DNA from: Strongyloides papillosus
Taxonomy: Eukaryota; Nematoda; Chromadorea; Rhabditida; Strongyloididae
Assembly (NCBI GenBank): GCA_005656395.1
Contig: SRSI01000013.1
Span: 1,984,001-2,048,000 of the forward strand
Length of the DNA: 64,000 nt
Reading direction: 5' to 3'
Part shown: one piece after another, positions 1 to 11,784 of the stretch
Layout of the letters: every line of letters starts with the position of its first letter
How positions within the stretch are numbered: the stretch's first letter is position 1
Notes under the pieces: model-generated
What the model was told of the DNA's origin: nothing
Databases searched by the model: none
Seen by the model: only the letters and a program-made list of their open reading frames with translations
Program-made: the position numbers and the translations under genes

Positions 1-2
1 CT

Positions 3-930
3 CAAGTTTCAAAACAAGGAAGACTGGGATATGTTGTAACAGACAATTTAATAGCCGATATGGATACACAAAGAAGATGCAATGCGGTATGGATATACGA
101 ACCAGATCAAACGAATTTCTTCAACCTGTTGGGCAAGTTGTATATTAAAAAGTAAGTATAAATTTATTTTTAAAAATTTTAATAATTGTTTTTTTCTTAG
201 AAGTGGAAAAGACCTAGTTGAAAATGAACGTTACTGTTCAACATATATGTTCGTGAGTGTAGACTAATTTACGGTAGAAAAAAAGATTTGAATAGTGAAG
301 ATGCTATTTTTTCAAAAATCTCAACAGTAAATTTAAAGAAACATAAAATAACAAAAAAGCCTACTAGTCACTTCCAAGAGTGCTCAGTTGAAACGTTACA
401 AGAAAGACTAGGACTAGCTGCTAGATTGAAAACAACAAAAATGATTACTGATGGCGTAACCAATGGTAAAACTGCGTATGCTGTAAACAGTGAAATAGTT
501 AGAAATGTTTGTGAACAGATGAACTGGGAAATTGGTATTCCAAAATTGGAAACATGGATTGTACTCAGGAAGCATAGGAAGAGATGTAAGGATGAGAAAA
601 TATCTCACAATGCCAAAAGTTGACCCTGTAACGTTTGAATTGCCGGGACAGTTGAGGTTTGGGAATCCAGTTGATGATAACGGCGATTTCGAACCATCTC
701 ACTTGTACGTGAGAGCGAACAGTGGGCTTATTGTATTTGCTAATGACACGTTGGTAAGAATATACGCTGAATCAAAGAAAAATGAAAACTGTCGTTTCGA
801 CATGTGCTATATAATTCTCCGATGTAGTGCTAAAAAAATAAAATATTCATTTAATTTATCAATAAATGTTAGTGATCTTAAGTTTTCTAAGTATACTCAA
901 TTAAAAAAATTAATATATCAATTAGCATAA
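3..930 (+). pseudogene. Decayed spliced gene cut by the left window edge, function unknown
   Basis: An open frame enters from the window edge at base 3 and stops being usable at a good 5' splice site (GTAAGT) at 152; the acceptor TTCTTAG ends at 200, giving a 49-nt intron. After the intron the frame runs to a stop at 265-267. Coding-like sequence then continues in another frame (about 243-623) and a third (532-930). The simplest reading is one gene with two frameshifts. The protein pieces are mixed polar and hydrophobic, with no motif I can name. The last part (610-830) has a folded, non-repetitive composition. It could be a host pseudogene or a cargo gene of a retroelement. Confidence 0.45.
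152..200 (+). other. 49-nt intron in the decayed gene
   Basis: Donor AA|GTAAGTATA and acceptor TTTTTTCTTAG flank an AT-rich 49-nt insert, and the reading frame is open on both sides when it is removed. The short length and TTAG ending recur in other genes of the window and help to define real splice sites elsewhere. Confidence 0.6.
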
Positions 931-1814
931 ATGTCAAATCATTTAATAACATAACGAGGTATCATTTTCTATAAATTCATGTATATTTATTTATAATTGT
1001 TTGTGATATTTTCAGAAAATGTATTGCATATTTTTAAAAACAGATATGTTTGTTGTTTTGACTTTATATAATGTTGAAACGACATACATATTTGTTATAA
1101 TAATTTGCCATGTTTTTTTTATAAAAATGTATATACATTTCTTATAAAATGTGAATATCTTGTTAAAACGACATTACCTATACATTTTTTATAGACATAT
1201 ACATACATTTCTTATAAATTATCATACATTTTTTAAAAGCGAATAGTTGCAATAACATAAATGTATGATCAATCTTTAAAATTAGACTTGATTTTTTTAC
1301 CAAATTTACTATACTAAATAGCAATTTTATACAAGTCAAAACGACTGACACAAAATACAATGCAAAAAATTCAAATTTTCAACAGAAATTGTCGATTTCT
1401 TTATATTTTTCATAAAATATACGAAACATCGTGGATTATAAACACTAAAATAATAAATTTAATATGTAATAATTATCCTTTTACAATTAATACAGTCTTT
1501 AAGAAATGTTTTATTTTTTAATTTTCATTGCTTTTTTTTAAATTAATTTAATCTATTTTTCAACAAAAATATTCATAAATTAACAAAACTCAAGAACGTG
1601 AGTAATTTTAAAAAATTTAAAGTAATTTTTTAATACAATAGATATTTATTTTGTTATTATAATAATTATAAATATTTTTAAATAGCTATTATTTACAATT
1701 TTATTAAATTATAGTATGCAAATTACAAAAGAAATGTTTCAAAAGATTCTACAAGTCTAAAATAATAATATCCATAATTTTTACTTTTGATGTGAAATTA
1801 TGGGCTATAAAAAC
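931..1814. other. AT-rich spacer, no gene seen
   Basis: No supported coding frame. Between about 1090 and 1240 a motif like TACATTTCTTATAAA is repeated imperfectly three times, suggesting a small degenerate repeat. The rest is poly-A/T runs. Confidence 0.5.
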
Positions 1815-2079
1815 TACACACAAAAATTAAATGAGACAAATTTCGACATTATTACATAAAATGCAGTAAAAATGTTCCATCATTTTTAAATGTCAAAAAT
1901 TATTCAAATTTTAAAAATATAAAGCGACAATAAAAATGTTTTAAATGACGCAAAATTTTAGATTTTCACATAAATTTAGTCGTTTTTTTACAAAAATATA
2001 TACTTTTAATATTTTGAAGTAATGTAGCATTTATTTAATCTTAGAAATTTTACAAATATTACCCTTATTTTATTCACTT
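1815..2079 (+). repeat. Truncated copy of repeat family M1
   Basis: Begins TACACACAAAAA and aligns by eye for about 230 bp with the left end of the longer copy starting at 3709: shared blocks include GACAAATTT, AAAATGTTCCA and CGTTTTTTTACAAA. It ends where the LTR at 2080 starts, so the LTR element appears inserted in, or joined to, this repeat. Confidence 0.6.
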
Positions 2080-2230
2080 TGTAATTAGTTAAATAAATAA
2101 TTAAGTAAACACATATACTTTATTTTATTATGGCATAACAGAGACAATTTTATATATATGAAGTAAGACTAAATTTATTATATCATTTCAAACTATTTAT
2201 ACCAGCCCGTTGTCATGAGGCGGGCTTACA
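2080..2230 (-). repeat. Short LTR (family A), 151 bp, 3' LTR of a minus-sense element
   Basis: Runs TGTAATTAG...GCGGGCTTACA and is alignable with the paired 159-bp LTRs at 12646 and 15461 (shared TTTATT.ATTATGGCATAACA and GCGGGCTTACA). In minus sense it starts TGTAAGCCCGCC, then carries a TATA-like stretch and AATAAA-type signals, the order expected of U3-R-U5. A polypurine tract (minus strand) adjoins its inner edge at 2231, so the element body lies to the right. No partner 5' LTR is visible; the body was probably destroyed by the M1 repeat at 3709. Confidence 0.7.
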
Positions 2231-2243
2231 TTCCCTCTTTAGT
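2231..2243 (-). other. Polypurine tract
   Basis: Read on the minus strand this is CTAAAGAGGGAA immediately before the LTR's TG. A purine run in this position primes plus-strand DNA synthesis in LTR retroelements and fixes the element's sense as minus. Confidence 0.65.
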
Positions 2244-2741
2244 CATTTATTTATTTAAAGGTTGTTTATCATTTCTTCTTTTCATTTTCCATGACCCGGC
2301 TTCTCTCCTGTTTGGAAAGTTTAGGGTGACATTTTTTCAATGTGTTCCCATTTTTTTACTTTATTAATTTTTTCCGGGATTACACAATTTATTATTATCA
2401 TACGTTAATAATTTTTTTCTTTATTTTCAGACTGTGGAAAATGAGTGTCTACTCGAAGGATGAGCTGGTAGATTGATTAAGATGTTTTGGTGTATATTAT
2501 TATTATTTCTAATTTGGAGAAAAGGATTCTATCGTGTTCTCTTCCAATAATCTCAAGTTTATCTATTTCAATTAGTTTTCGCTGGCTTATTTATTAATTT
2601 TTTTTATAGCTGAGGTATTCAAGAATGCTTGTGCTGTCTTGTTGTGCTGATAATGTGTTTCTTTTATTTTTGTGCCGCCATGTCTATTTTATTATTTACT
2701 TACTAACATGTTTTTTCTATTTTAGTAACTTTGTTGGAGCC

Positions 2742-3106
2742 ATGAAGTTCGACATTTACAATATCTATAAGAATCGCTGTAGCAGTTATGTAAATAATTG
2801 CGGATCATCAGCAACAACTACTACAACTTTCCCTTCGCCTTTACCCCACTTGCTGCTGATTCTTTAGGAGGAGGAAGAGGAGGACGTCCAGAAGGGAGTT
2901 TTACGGACGAGTTTCTTACTGAATTCTTAGTCGAGATTATCAGTATCTCGATATTTTTAATCTTAGCCTTGATCTATCAACGTTTTTCTTCTACCAGAGC
3001 TCCAACTAATGTACCAACAACGGGAATTCCCGGAACTGCTCAAGCTCAGGAGTCTTTAACAACAAACAATGGTGATGCTGATGTTATACCACCAGAATCT
3101 CCATAA
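2742..3106 (+). CDS. Small membrane protein gene, antisense inside the family-A element
   Basis: The ATG at 2742 follows a 3' splice site (TTTTTCTATTTTAG, ending 2724). The N-terminus reads MKFDIYNIYKNRC, close to MQFDICKIHQSRC at 13454. The frame must change between about 2790 and 2870 (an intron or an indel; I could not settle which) into the frame ending at 3106. That part carries an acidic stretch, then a transmembrane segment (LVEIISISIFLILALIYQRF) and a polar proline/threonine-rich tail. It lies antisense to the LTR element and reads away from the 3' LTR. A poly(A) signal, TTAATAAAT, sits about 90 nt after the stop. Likely a single-pass membrane protein; molecular role unknown. Confidence 0.55.
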
Positions 3107-3196
3107 TTCAGTTTTTTTTCGTTAATCTGTGAATACTTGTTTGTTGAGTCTTTTTTGTATTCATGTAGTTGTTAATACTTGAATTTTATTTCTGTT

Positions 3197-3202
3197 AATA
3201 AA
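3197..3202 (+). terminator. Poly(A) signal of the antisense membrane gene
   Basis: AATAAA in the context GTTAATAAATATT, about 90 nt after the stop. The same TTAATAAA context follows five of the other antisense membrane genes in the window. Confidence 0.55.
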
Positions 3203-3267
3203 TATTATAACCTTGATAAAATTTCATCTCAACGGTTTTTTTTTTCTTCAAACATCTTCAGCTAATT

Positions 3268-3552
3268 TTATACTTTATTAAAATTTTTAAGTTCTTCATT
3301 GTCAAATAAATTGATATTTAGTTGGTTTAGAAATGTTGTAACATTTAATTCATTGAGAAGGTAATCAACACTATCTCCTGGTAAACCCATTGTAATTTCA
3401 ATTGTTTGATTCATTATTGTTGCATTCGTCTTTCTTATATCACCATCTAAAAATATGTTAAGATCTTTGAATTTCCAAGACTTTTTATGATTAACTAGTT
3501 TACTAATCGAATGTTTATTAATTTTAATTCTCATATTCATAGTAGAATTCAT
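3268..3552 (-). CDS. Hypothetical 94-aa protein, sense strand of the family-A element
   Basis: An ATG-initiated frame that faces the membrane gene tail to tail and lies on the element's sense strand. Composition is polar with leucine/asparagine-rich repeats toward the C-terminus (ELNVTTFLNQLNINLF). No known domain is evident. It could be the 3' remnant of an element-encoded protein or a fortuitous frame; the non-random amino acid composition favours the former slightly. Confidence 0.3.
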   Translation of the reverse strand: MNSTMNMRIKINKHSISKLVNHKKSWKFKDLNIFLDGDIRKTNATIMNQTIEITMGLPGDSVDYLLNELNVTTFLNQLNINLFDNEELKNFNKV

Positions 3553-3708
3553 AGTTTTTGAACGTATTGAGATGTCATTATAGGAATATTGTGAATAATA
3601 TTATGAGACTTATGAATTTGATTAATGTATGAATATTTAGAGTCTGTGATAGATGTAAATATTCTAAATCAGAATAGCTTATGAATATTACAAATAATGG
3701 TATTTGAC

Positions 3709-4658
3709 TACACACAAAAAAAGGACAAATTTTGACAAATCTATCTATAATGCAAAAAAATGTTCCACCATTTTAAAAAATTGAATATTATTCAAATTTT
3801 AAAATTATCAAGCAATAGCAAAAATTTTTAAACAACACAAAATATTGGGTTATCGCATATATTTTGCCGTTTTTTTACAAAGATATATATGTTTAACTTT
3901 TTAAATTAATGTGACTTTTTTAAATTTTGATATTTTTTATGACATTATACTCATTTAGATCTTAACTTGTTTTTTTATTTTATAAAATATGCTATTAAAA
4001 GTCAATTTCGTGTAAAATTATTGATGTTTTAATAAAGATAATTATTCTAAACAATCTATTAACGACAATAAGTTTAAAAATTTTACAACAATAATAAAGA
4101 AAAGCAGTAATTATTTACTCACACAAAGTATTATTAATTAAAAAGCATTATTTTAGTATTCGTTCTTATTTAAATTAAAATATGTAAAAGTTATTTTTTT
4201 ACTAGAAATAAAAATCCATATTATTTTATAACTTTTAATAAGTTTGATTTTTAAAGATGATTTTTAAAAGACATTTAAGAAAAAAATTTAGAGTATCAAA
4301 TATGAAAATTTCATAAAATACAATTTATAATAATTTAAACTATTGAAAAATATTAAAAAAATGTACTGTAATATGTTAAAAATGTTTTTTATAAAAGTTT
4401 TTGTAATTTTACATAAAATTAAATTTTAATCATATATTTTAAAATGGATTGTAGAGAACAACTTGTATTCTAAAATAAAAATAGTATACTAGAAAAATAG
4501 AAACTTATTTTAATAATTGCCTAACTATTGTTTTAATTTTCCATGTACAAAATAATTATGATAAAATTATTCGCAAATAAAGAAAATTTGAATTTTTTTT
4601 GGTGGGACAAATTTATTACATTTTATGCAAACCTGTGTCCTTTTTTTTTCTGTGTGTA
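3709..4658. repeat. Repeat M1, 950-bp non-autonomous element with terminal inverted repeats
   Basis: The left end TACACACAAAAAAAGGACA and the right end, reverse-complemented (TACACACAGAAAAAAAAAGG), are near-identical inverted repeats. The body is AT-rich with no long frame. A truncated copy of its left end lies at 1815. The right end abuts a mariner relic exactly where the mariner frame is interrupted, so this repeat probably inserted into, and later lost, part of that mariner. Confidence 0.6.
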
Positions 4659-5113
4659 ACAATGTTCATTTTTTTGGTCAGTTCTCCGCATGTTTGACGG
4701 TTGTCTTTCCTCAAACGATCCTCGTCAAAGATAGATAGCCTATCTGTTCGTGAAGAGTCTTGAAGGTCGAAATTGTCATTTCTGAACTTTTTGTACCAAT
4801 ATTTTGCAGTACTCCAGCCCATAGCATCTTCTCCATACACAGAATAAATTTCTCGAAGTTTTTCAGACATTTTTTTTCACGATTAAAAGCAAATAACAGC
4901 AGGTGTCGAAAGTGCTTTTTTTTGTATACATCGTATTACATTTTAAAGATATAAAATTAAATCAAAATTAAAAGATATGAAAAATGGGATTAACAGGGTT
5001 TGTAGAATGGAAAAAGAACTTTCGAATGATATATATAACACGTACGAAAAAATTAAAAAGTGCGGTAAAATAAGCGTTTGAAAAAAATCACGAGAACTTA
5101 TGGAACAACCTAA
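4659..5113 (-). pseudogene. 5'-end fragment of a mariner transposon
   Basis: On the minus strand the terminal inverted repeat (TTAGGTTGTTCCATAAG, then TCTCGTGATTTTTTT) occupies 5081-5113 and is flanked by TA at 5114. The transposase frame starts at ATG 4870 and matches the N-terminal helix-turn-helix region of the larger mariner at 31383: shared stretches include REIYSVYGE.AMGWSTAKYW and FRNDNFDL. The frame collapses at about 4660, where repeat M1 begins, so the catalytic domain is absent. Inactive relic. Confidence 0.85.
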
Positions 5114-5522
5114 TATATTATGTTTACAAACGATTTTTTTTTATAAATTGAAACTTTTTGCTTTTGTAGCATTGTTAAGAACTTATTATTTTACATTCAC
5201 TTTGCTTTGTATTTATCATCTACTTTGGTCATAAAGTCATTATTTTCTAATAAACTCTTAAATATTATTCAATGCTGTCTTTTACCAATTTTCTCTTGTA
5301 AAGTGTTTTATTTTCTAACTTTGTATGATATTATGCAATAATTTATTAGCACTCTTGCTTTGACATCAGTTATATCAAAGGTTGTTTTTATACGTGTTTT
5401 CCTTCATTATAAGAATACAAAGATTACGTTTTAGAATATCAGATCTTGTGTTATATATACACATCTATCAATTTTAGTTTTCATTTATCAATTTCGTCAT
5501 TTTGTTAACTTGTGTTGACAAA

Positions 5523-5753
5523 ATGAACATAAATTCTATAACTGGAACTGGTTTATCAGACAACGATGAATCCACCTTTCCGTCTTTGAATAGCTTGGGT
5601 ATTCAAGATAAAAAGGAACCAAATGAAGGAGGCAGTGAAAATGTAGGAAAAAGATCATGGATTTCAATTCTTAACAGAAAGTACTACTTTCCTCCAGTAC
5701 CCATTAGACAACCACCTCAAAGAACCAGTGAAAATGTAGGAGAAAGACCTTAG
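5523..5753 (+). CDS. Hypothetical 76-aa polar protein, possibly truncated
   Basis: ATG at 5523 preceded by a T-rich leader with no in-frame continuation. The protein is polar, with a near-repeat: SENVGKRSW...LNRKYY and, further on, SENVGERP...LNRQYS; the second copy runs past the stop at 5751, suggesting a premature stop and an original end near 5870. No family recognised. It could be a low-complexity host gene or element cargo. Confidence 0.35.
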   Translation: MNINSITGTGLSDNDESTFPSLNSLGIQDKKEPNEGGSENVGKRSWISILNRKYYFPPVPIRQPPQRTSENVGERP

Positions 5754-5879
5754 ATTCCACGTCTTAATAGACAGTACAGCACTGTCCAAAGTACTCATTG
5801 GACAATCACATCAACTTTCACAATGTATTCAACATCTTCAATTTGGACAGCCAAACCAACAACATCATAATCTCTAGAC

Positions 5880-7239
5880 GTCAATGAAGATCCAATCTCA
5901 TTGATATGTATTTGCGCAATCGCACGTAACTGTAACTGGTAGATATTTCTTTTATGTTTTTGTATTCCATTGTGTTATTTCTAAAAATAAATTTAAAAAC
6001 GGTAGTTTTTTAAGAGTTTTTGATGACATTTATATAAATATTTTTATCATTCAATTATTTTTTACATTATTTGTTTCCTCATATAACTTTTGGTATTTTA
6101 TTTCAAATGCTTAGATGCAAGGATATTTGTTTTGTCGTTGTTTTTATCATTTTATGAGTAGAATTTTTATCGGTGTATTAACCTACAAAAGAAAACAATT
6201 AACACATGATAAAAGGAACATATAGGAATTACTAACTCTTAATTAATTTTATCATGACTTATTTCCTCTCCCAATGTCGGTTGGGTTATCTCCATTTTCA
6301 CTATTGTAGGAATTTAAAACTTTTAAAATTAAAGGATGAAATATTAACAGTATAAAAAATAAAAGAATTACTAAAAAAAGAAATAATAAATCCGACTTTA
6401 CATTAAGAATATAAATATAACTTTAATAGCTGATTAAAATGGTCATTTACTATAAATTTGTTAAAATAAAAACAATATTTCTGTTACGGCAAAATTTGCT
6501 TGATGACGTAGTAGTCTATGGGGTAGTAGATAGAGAGGTAGTGAGATATTTTTTAATTTTCTTATACGTGAATGTTTTTTTGTTAATTTCTAACAAAAAT
6601 TTTAAGAATAAACTAACAAGATTGACCAAAAACTTTGCCAAAGTCGTAAAGTTAAATCTGGATGGCTAATCCCCTATCCTAGTTCATAAACTACTACGCT
6701 AGCGAACGGATTTTGCTACAAAAAAAATTAAAATACCTAAAGTAATCATTTTTTTAATTTAATTACTCTTTTAACAGCTATCAAAGTACTTTTTGAAGGT
6801 AGTAGGTTATTTTCCACTCTGAAAATAAATTTAGATATTTGATTCTTAAGCTTTTATAGTTAATTCTATCTATTTTGTATTATTGACGATTCGTTTTTGA
6901 GTGAAAGTTAAAAAAGTTTTAAATATACTGTTTATTTCTAATTGTTTACAATATCCCTATATATATTATAGGAGTAACGTGGGTGTATAAATTATTTTTT
7001 CGATATTAAAACTTTTTTATATTATAATACATACCACTTTATGTACTGACTTCAAAAAACGCAAAATTATCTTAATCTGAAATCACGTTCTTGAGATATT
7101 GCTACTTAAACGTGTTTTGGCATGCTATTCTTAACCTCCTTAAAATTATTTGTTTTATCTAAAATTTTACAAGCATGTATAGTTATAGATGTTAATCTAT
7201 AACAAAAAGAAATAAGGAAAAAAAAATTGTATCTCACAT
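5880..7239. other. Spacer with one weak ORF
   Basis: AT-rich. The only longer frame is a 76-aa hydrophobic/basic ORF at 6439-6669 with an ATG, no homology that I recognise, and codon use no different from the surrounding AT-rich DNA; I do not call it a gene. Confidence 0.4.
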
Positions 7240-8250
7240 AACTCTCTTCAAATTCAACCGATTTTTATGGGTAAATAGTCAAAAAATGTGGTTTTTTCTA
7301 ATTAGAAGGGCTAGACCAGTTTCAAAAATTTTTGGTTAAAATTTGCACAAGTTATTTTTAAAAAACACCCTTTTTGACCCCTTTTTTGGCATAGATTTGA
7401 CCAGAAGATAACGTTATTTAAAAATATATAATGTACAATAATTTATATATCATTTGAAAGCCAAATTCCAGAATAGTGCGGAAACACAATAATATGGAAT
7501 TGTAATAAACAGTGGCCGAGTTATAGTCCAAAAAGTGAAGGCCATTTTGAAAAAAAGTTAAAAGTTAAATAGCTACAACTTAGTCATACTTTATCAAAAC
7601 AAAAAGAATAATATATGTTATGTAAATCTAAGTCTAACTTAAAAATAAGAGTCTACGAAGTTTAAAGCTTAACAACAAAAGAAGTTATGTTAATTTGAAT
7701 GTCAATTTTTTTGCCTTTTTTCCATTTTTTTCCACAGAAATCAATTTTGTTCCAGACATAACTCTTTTTAAACTTGATTATTTTTTATGATTTAATAGTT
7801 ATCAGATTATTTTTTTTTACTTAAGAGGGAAAATAAGTCACAGAAGTTTCAGTCTATAATTGACCAAGTTATGCTTAAAATATTCCACTTTTTGAACACG
7901 TTTTTGTATAGTTTTGTCATTCAAATAACTTTTGTAAAACTAAATAAAATTTCATTTTTTATGATTTGTTTTGAAAGTACGAGTATGAATTGAAGAGAAA
8001 ACTCAACATTTTAAAAATTAATCAAAGTTTAATCAGGTTATGAAGCAAAGAGTGATGATCATTATTTTAGTAAAAATTAAAATTTTCTCATGTTATAACT
8101 TTATCAAAGTTGCTTAAAGTAAATAAAAATAAATTTAGTACGTATATTAAAGTTTGGCATAAAATATGAAAACTATTACGTCGTTTGTAGCTTAAAAACG
8201 AAAAAATTGTTTTAGGCATTAATTTATTTGGTTTTTTCTCATTTATATAT
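7240..8250. repeat. Degenerate tandem repeat, unit about 110-140 bp
   Basis: A recurring phrase of the type (C)ATAACT(T/C)TTTCAAA...followed by GATTT(T)TATGA and ending ...AAGTTATG appears near 7245, 7570, 7755, 7930 and 8095. The copies are diverged. Such arrays occur in non-coding parts of DNA transposons of invertebrates. No coding frame lies here. Confidence 0.45.
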
Positions 8251-10689
8251 TTGTAAAATTAAAGTGAATATGTGGTTAATGCAGGAATAATATTGAAATA
8301 TTTATATCAATTTCAAAACTATAACGGAAGGGCATTTATATGGTTACTTAAAATAATTTTAATATTCATTATTATTCACTTTTTAGATATAAATAAAATT
8401 CTTTTGTTAGTAGAATATTTTTAACTATCCAGTTTCAGTAAAGGCAAACGTTATAAAATGATTCTCAAACTCAGAAAAATTTCCTATATTAATATGTTAT
8501 AACAATGTATTGTTGATTATTTTATTTCTCCATAAATACGTAATTTAATGAAACAATTTTTTTACACACATACTTTCATTAACAATTTGGCATAAAAATG
8601 CTTTTTTAAAAAATTTGCTCTGAGGACTCGCTCTGATCTGCTGAAAGCGGGTCTAAGACTGGTTATTTAAATAATATTAAAAACATATTATGTATATTGA
8701 ACAGAATAATAAATATTTATACTGATTCAAACACAATAGACGAGTGATGATCAAGGCATCATTTTGGTATAAAAAGATTAAATTTTCTTTATTAATTTTA
8801 TGATTTTTTAATAAGTAAAATTCAAAAATTATTTTTTAATGTAATTAACATGATTAAAAAAATGTACTAAACTTTCATTTTTCTTTTTTTGTTGCTTCTT
8901 CGCTTTATGATTTATTAAATGAAGCTTTTTGTAAATAAAAGATCAGGATATCTTTGGTAAATGTTGAATCTATATATACAGGTCTTAGGCACGAAGAATA
9001 TTTGTTCATGTTCTACTAATTAATAACGGATTTTTATATTTTCACTTGAAACTGCGTTTTAATATATTGTTCCATTATTTCTTAAAATATAATACTCCTA
9101 GATTGTTTGATTATTAACAGTAATGCTAATTTTTAGTAAAGAAACAGAAAGACAATCTATAGAATTATCTTCATTTATAATATTTTCAGATATTTAAAAC
9201 ATTGAATTAAACTAGTGAATCTCAATTTTAAGTCATTTATTTTATTTGAATACTTTCTATGGTTAATATATAGTTTTAATCTAGTAAAAATAATAAACTT
9301 TGATACTTTCGTTCTCAACATATTATCAACATAACTTAATGTTTATATTTCAACATCATCACCATATTTCAAGAATAACTTTTTAAACTTTTTATCATTG
9401 ATATTATAAATAGTTTTTTATCTCTTACGTTTCTATCACTTAATAACTTAATATAATTAAAAAGCAAAGTTACTAATTTGACTAAAAACTCTTTGAATTG
9501 TAGTAACATATACTTGACTATCTCACGACGATCGTCTTTTTGACTTTCTTTTTTTCTCAACTCATTAATGGTACTTCAGAAATTCTTTCTTTTTTATCTG
9601 GAGCTGTACTTCCCCCATCTATAGCTGGTTATCTGGTACTGAAAGAAGAAAATGCATAATATACTTCTTAGAAATAATGTCACATTCTCTTCCTCCTTTT
9701 CTTTAACAACTTTTGAAGAAGAAGAACCCTAATCAACTGGAAGAAGAAGTTTAAAATTTCTTCAATAAGAAGAAAGAGGATCTTCTTGGTAATCAACTTT
9801 TACTGGTAATTATTTTTCACTTTGGGTATTAGTGATCTTTTATTATTGATGTTTTTATTCATTACTTCATTTATTTTTGATTTTTCACTTTTTGCCTTTT
9901 GTTAATAAATTCTCTTAAATTCTTGATTTTCTATAGATTGATACTCGAGTAAAGTTTGAAGTTATTTTTATTTATAAAATTTAGTTAATATCATCATTTG
10001 GCATTCGTAAAATTACTATTTCTAGCAGAAGCCGCTTTTGATAGTTTGTTACTCAAGCGATACGGGTTAGATTTCATATTTATCAATTCACTGATTCTTA
10101 TGTTTTGTGGCATAGTAGTTAAAATGGTTTTTTGCTATATGTACAACACGATTTCGATAAATGGGGGTTGGGTTTCATTAATTTTCAGTTATTTATAAAA
10201 TATTGTTGTTTTTTTTTTGATGATTATGTAGTTTTAAAGAATCATTTTTTTTATAAAGTAGTAAGAAGGAGATTAAGGAAATAATTCGTTGTGGTGGTAA
10301 AGATTAGTATACAGATTACAATGCATAGATGCAATAAAAATAGGGATAAGATAAATTTAAAAGATATTAGATGTCCCATGGTTTAAAATACATAAAATTT
10401 TGTGGAGATAAGTATTGTTAAGCAAGAATTTAGACTACGAAATAGTATAATAGAAGATTATTAAAATAAAACGATTACAATGTCATATTAACTGAGGATA
10501 TATGAAAATTTTAAAAGAATAGATAAGAATAAATGTAAATTTTAACTTCATGGGATTACGGTAAGATATAAAATTTAGTAGCTTTTAAAATTTAAAAAGG
10601 ACTAATTATTAATTATAGTAAAAATTAAAAGATAGGATAAAGTTTAGAAGTACTATAAGAATTAATATGATTTTTAGTTTAAAACTTAT
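8251..10689. other. Spacer, AT-rich, no supported gene
   Basis: Contains pyrimidine/purine-rich patches (9540-9790: GAAGAAGAAG-type runs) and a 66-codon hydrophobic frame at 9998-10198 lacking an ATG start. The latter has one membrane-like stretch and follows a TTTTCTATAG acceptor-like site at about 9936, so it could be another decayed membrane gene. The evidence is too thin to call. Confidence 0.35.
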
Positions 10690-11400
10690 CAGAATCTCGA
10701 TCTGCTTTCGGCTGATTCATAATAACTCATCTTCTGCTAACCTTTTTCTTAAATCCTTAATACGTTTTCTTCTTCTCTTTTCTTCCTTTCCCGTGCACGA
10801 CGGGAAGCTAGGGCCTTTTCTACTCTTACTCTTCGTTTTCTAGGTTATTTATGGTTCTCCTGGTCTTCTCAATCAGCAACGTTTTCCCAATTCTTCTCTT
10901 TCCCAACTTCGTAGTTCATTCCACTGTCTGGAATCTTCGCTAGGATAGAGATTATTGACTTCTTCTTCTCTTCTCTTGTGATCCTTCTCTTTCCTTTTTA
11001 ATTCTTTTTTTCTTACTCTAGCTTTCTAATCGGATTCATCTAGTCTTTGTAGCCTCCAATTTTTCTCATAATGTTCTTTCTTTGATTCCTTATAGGCTGC
11101 CCACTTCTCCTTATCCTTCTTCAACTCCTTCTCCATTTCATCTTCTTTCTTCTTTTCTTGTAAGTAGGATTAGAGCTTTTTTGGTAAGGATTGGATAATT
11201 CTTTGAAGGCTTTCTTCTGGTGTCAGGAATGGTGGAAGTGGTTTTCTTTCAACTTTCTTCTTTGAAATTTTATTCTTTCACTAACCTCCAGATTTCCCAT
11301 AAGGAATCTTGAAAAATTATCCGTCGTTATGCCACGTCTTTCTTCTTGTTCAGATACGTTAACTCTTCTTTCAGCAATTTTCAGCAGTCACTTTAGTGTA
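10690..11400 (-). pseudogene. Charged coiled-coil protein, decayed
   Basis: Read on the minus strand from about 11400, the sequence encodes long runs of Lys/Glu/Arg with tryptophans and aromatic positions (for example EKELKKDKEKWAAYKESKKE), broken by at least three stops and frameshifts. The heptad-like charged pattern predicts a coiled coil. The strand-specific purine richness makes it stand out from the neighbourhood. No domain identity; a gag-like or myosin-tail-like structural protein are both possible. Confidence 0.4.
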
Positions 11401-11784
11401 ATAATAATAGAATGGTAAAGTTTGTTGTTGAGGTTTTGTCTTTTATAGTAGGTGTTTTATAGGTAGAGTCCTTTAATTTTCTTTAACATTGGATATTGTC
11501 TTGTTGTGATGTAGCCCAACAATTATAGTTAATACGTCTTGGGTCTATTAATATTGTTATTGTCTGTTGATATCAAAACAATTAATGAAGACAATTAAAT
11601 GTAATATAAAGGTTTCCAATTTTAAAAACATCCAGAAATTCTTTTATGTTCTGTTCATTGTGTTATCATTCTTTTGTTAGAGATTACTGAGGCATCCCTC
11701 ACGAAAAAGGTATTAAATAGTGTTTAGTTCGTGTGTCCAAAACACAATTATTCGCATTGCATAATTACGCACTTTCTATTCGAA
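11401..11784. other. Spacer upstream of the LRR-type gene
   Basis: No open frame. It presumably held the promoter of the gene starting at 11785. I looked for an LTR end here, to match the other antisense genes, and saw none convincing. Confidence 0.35.
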
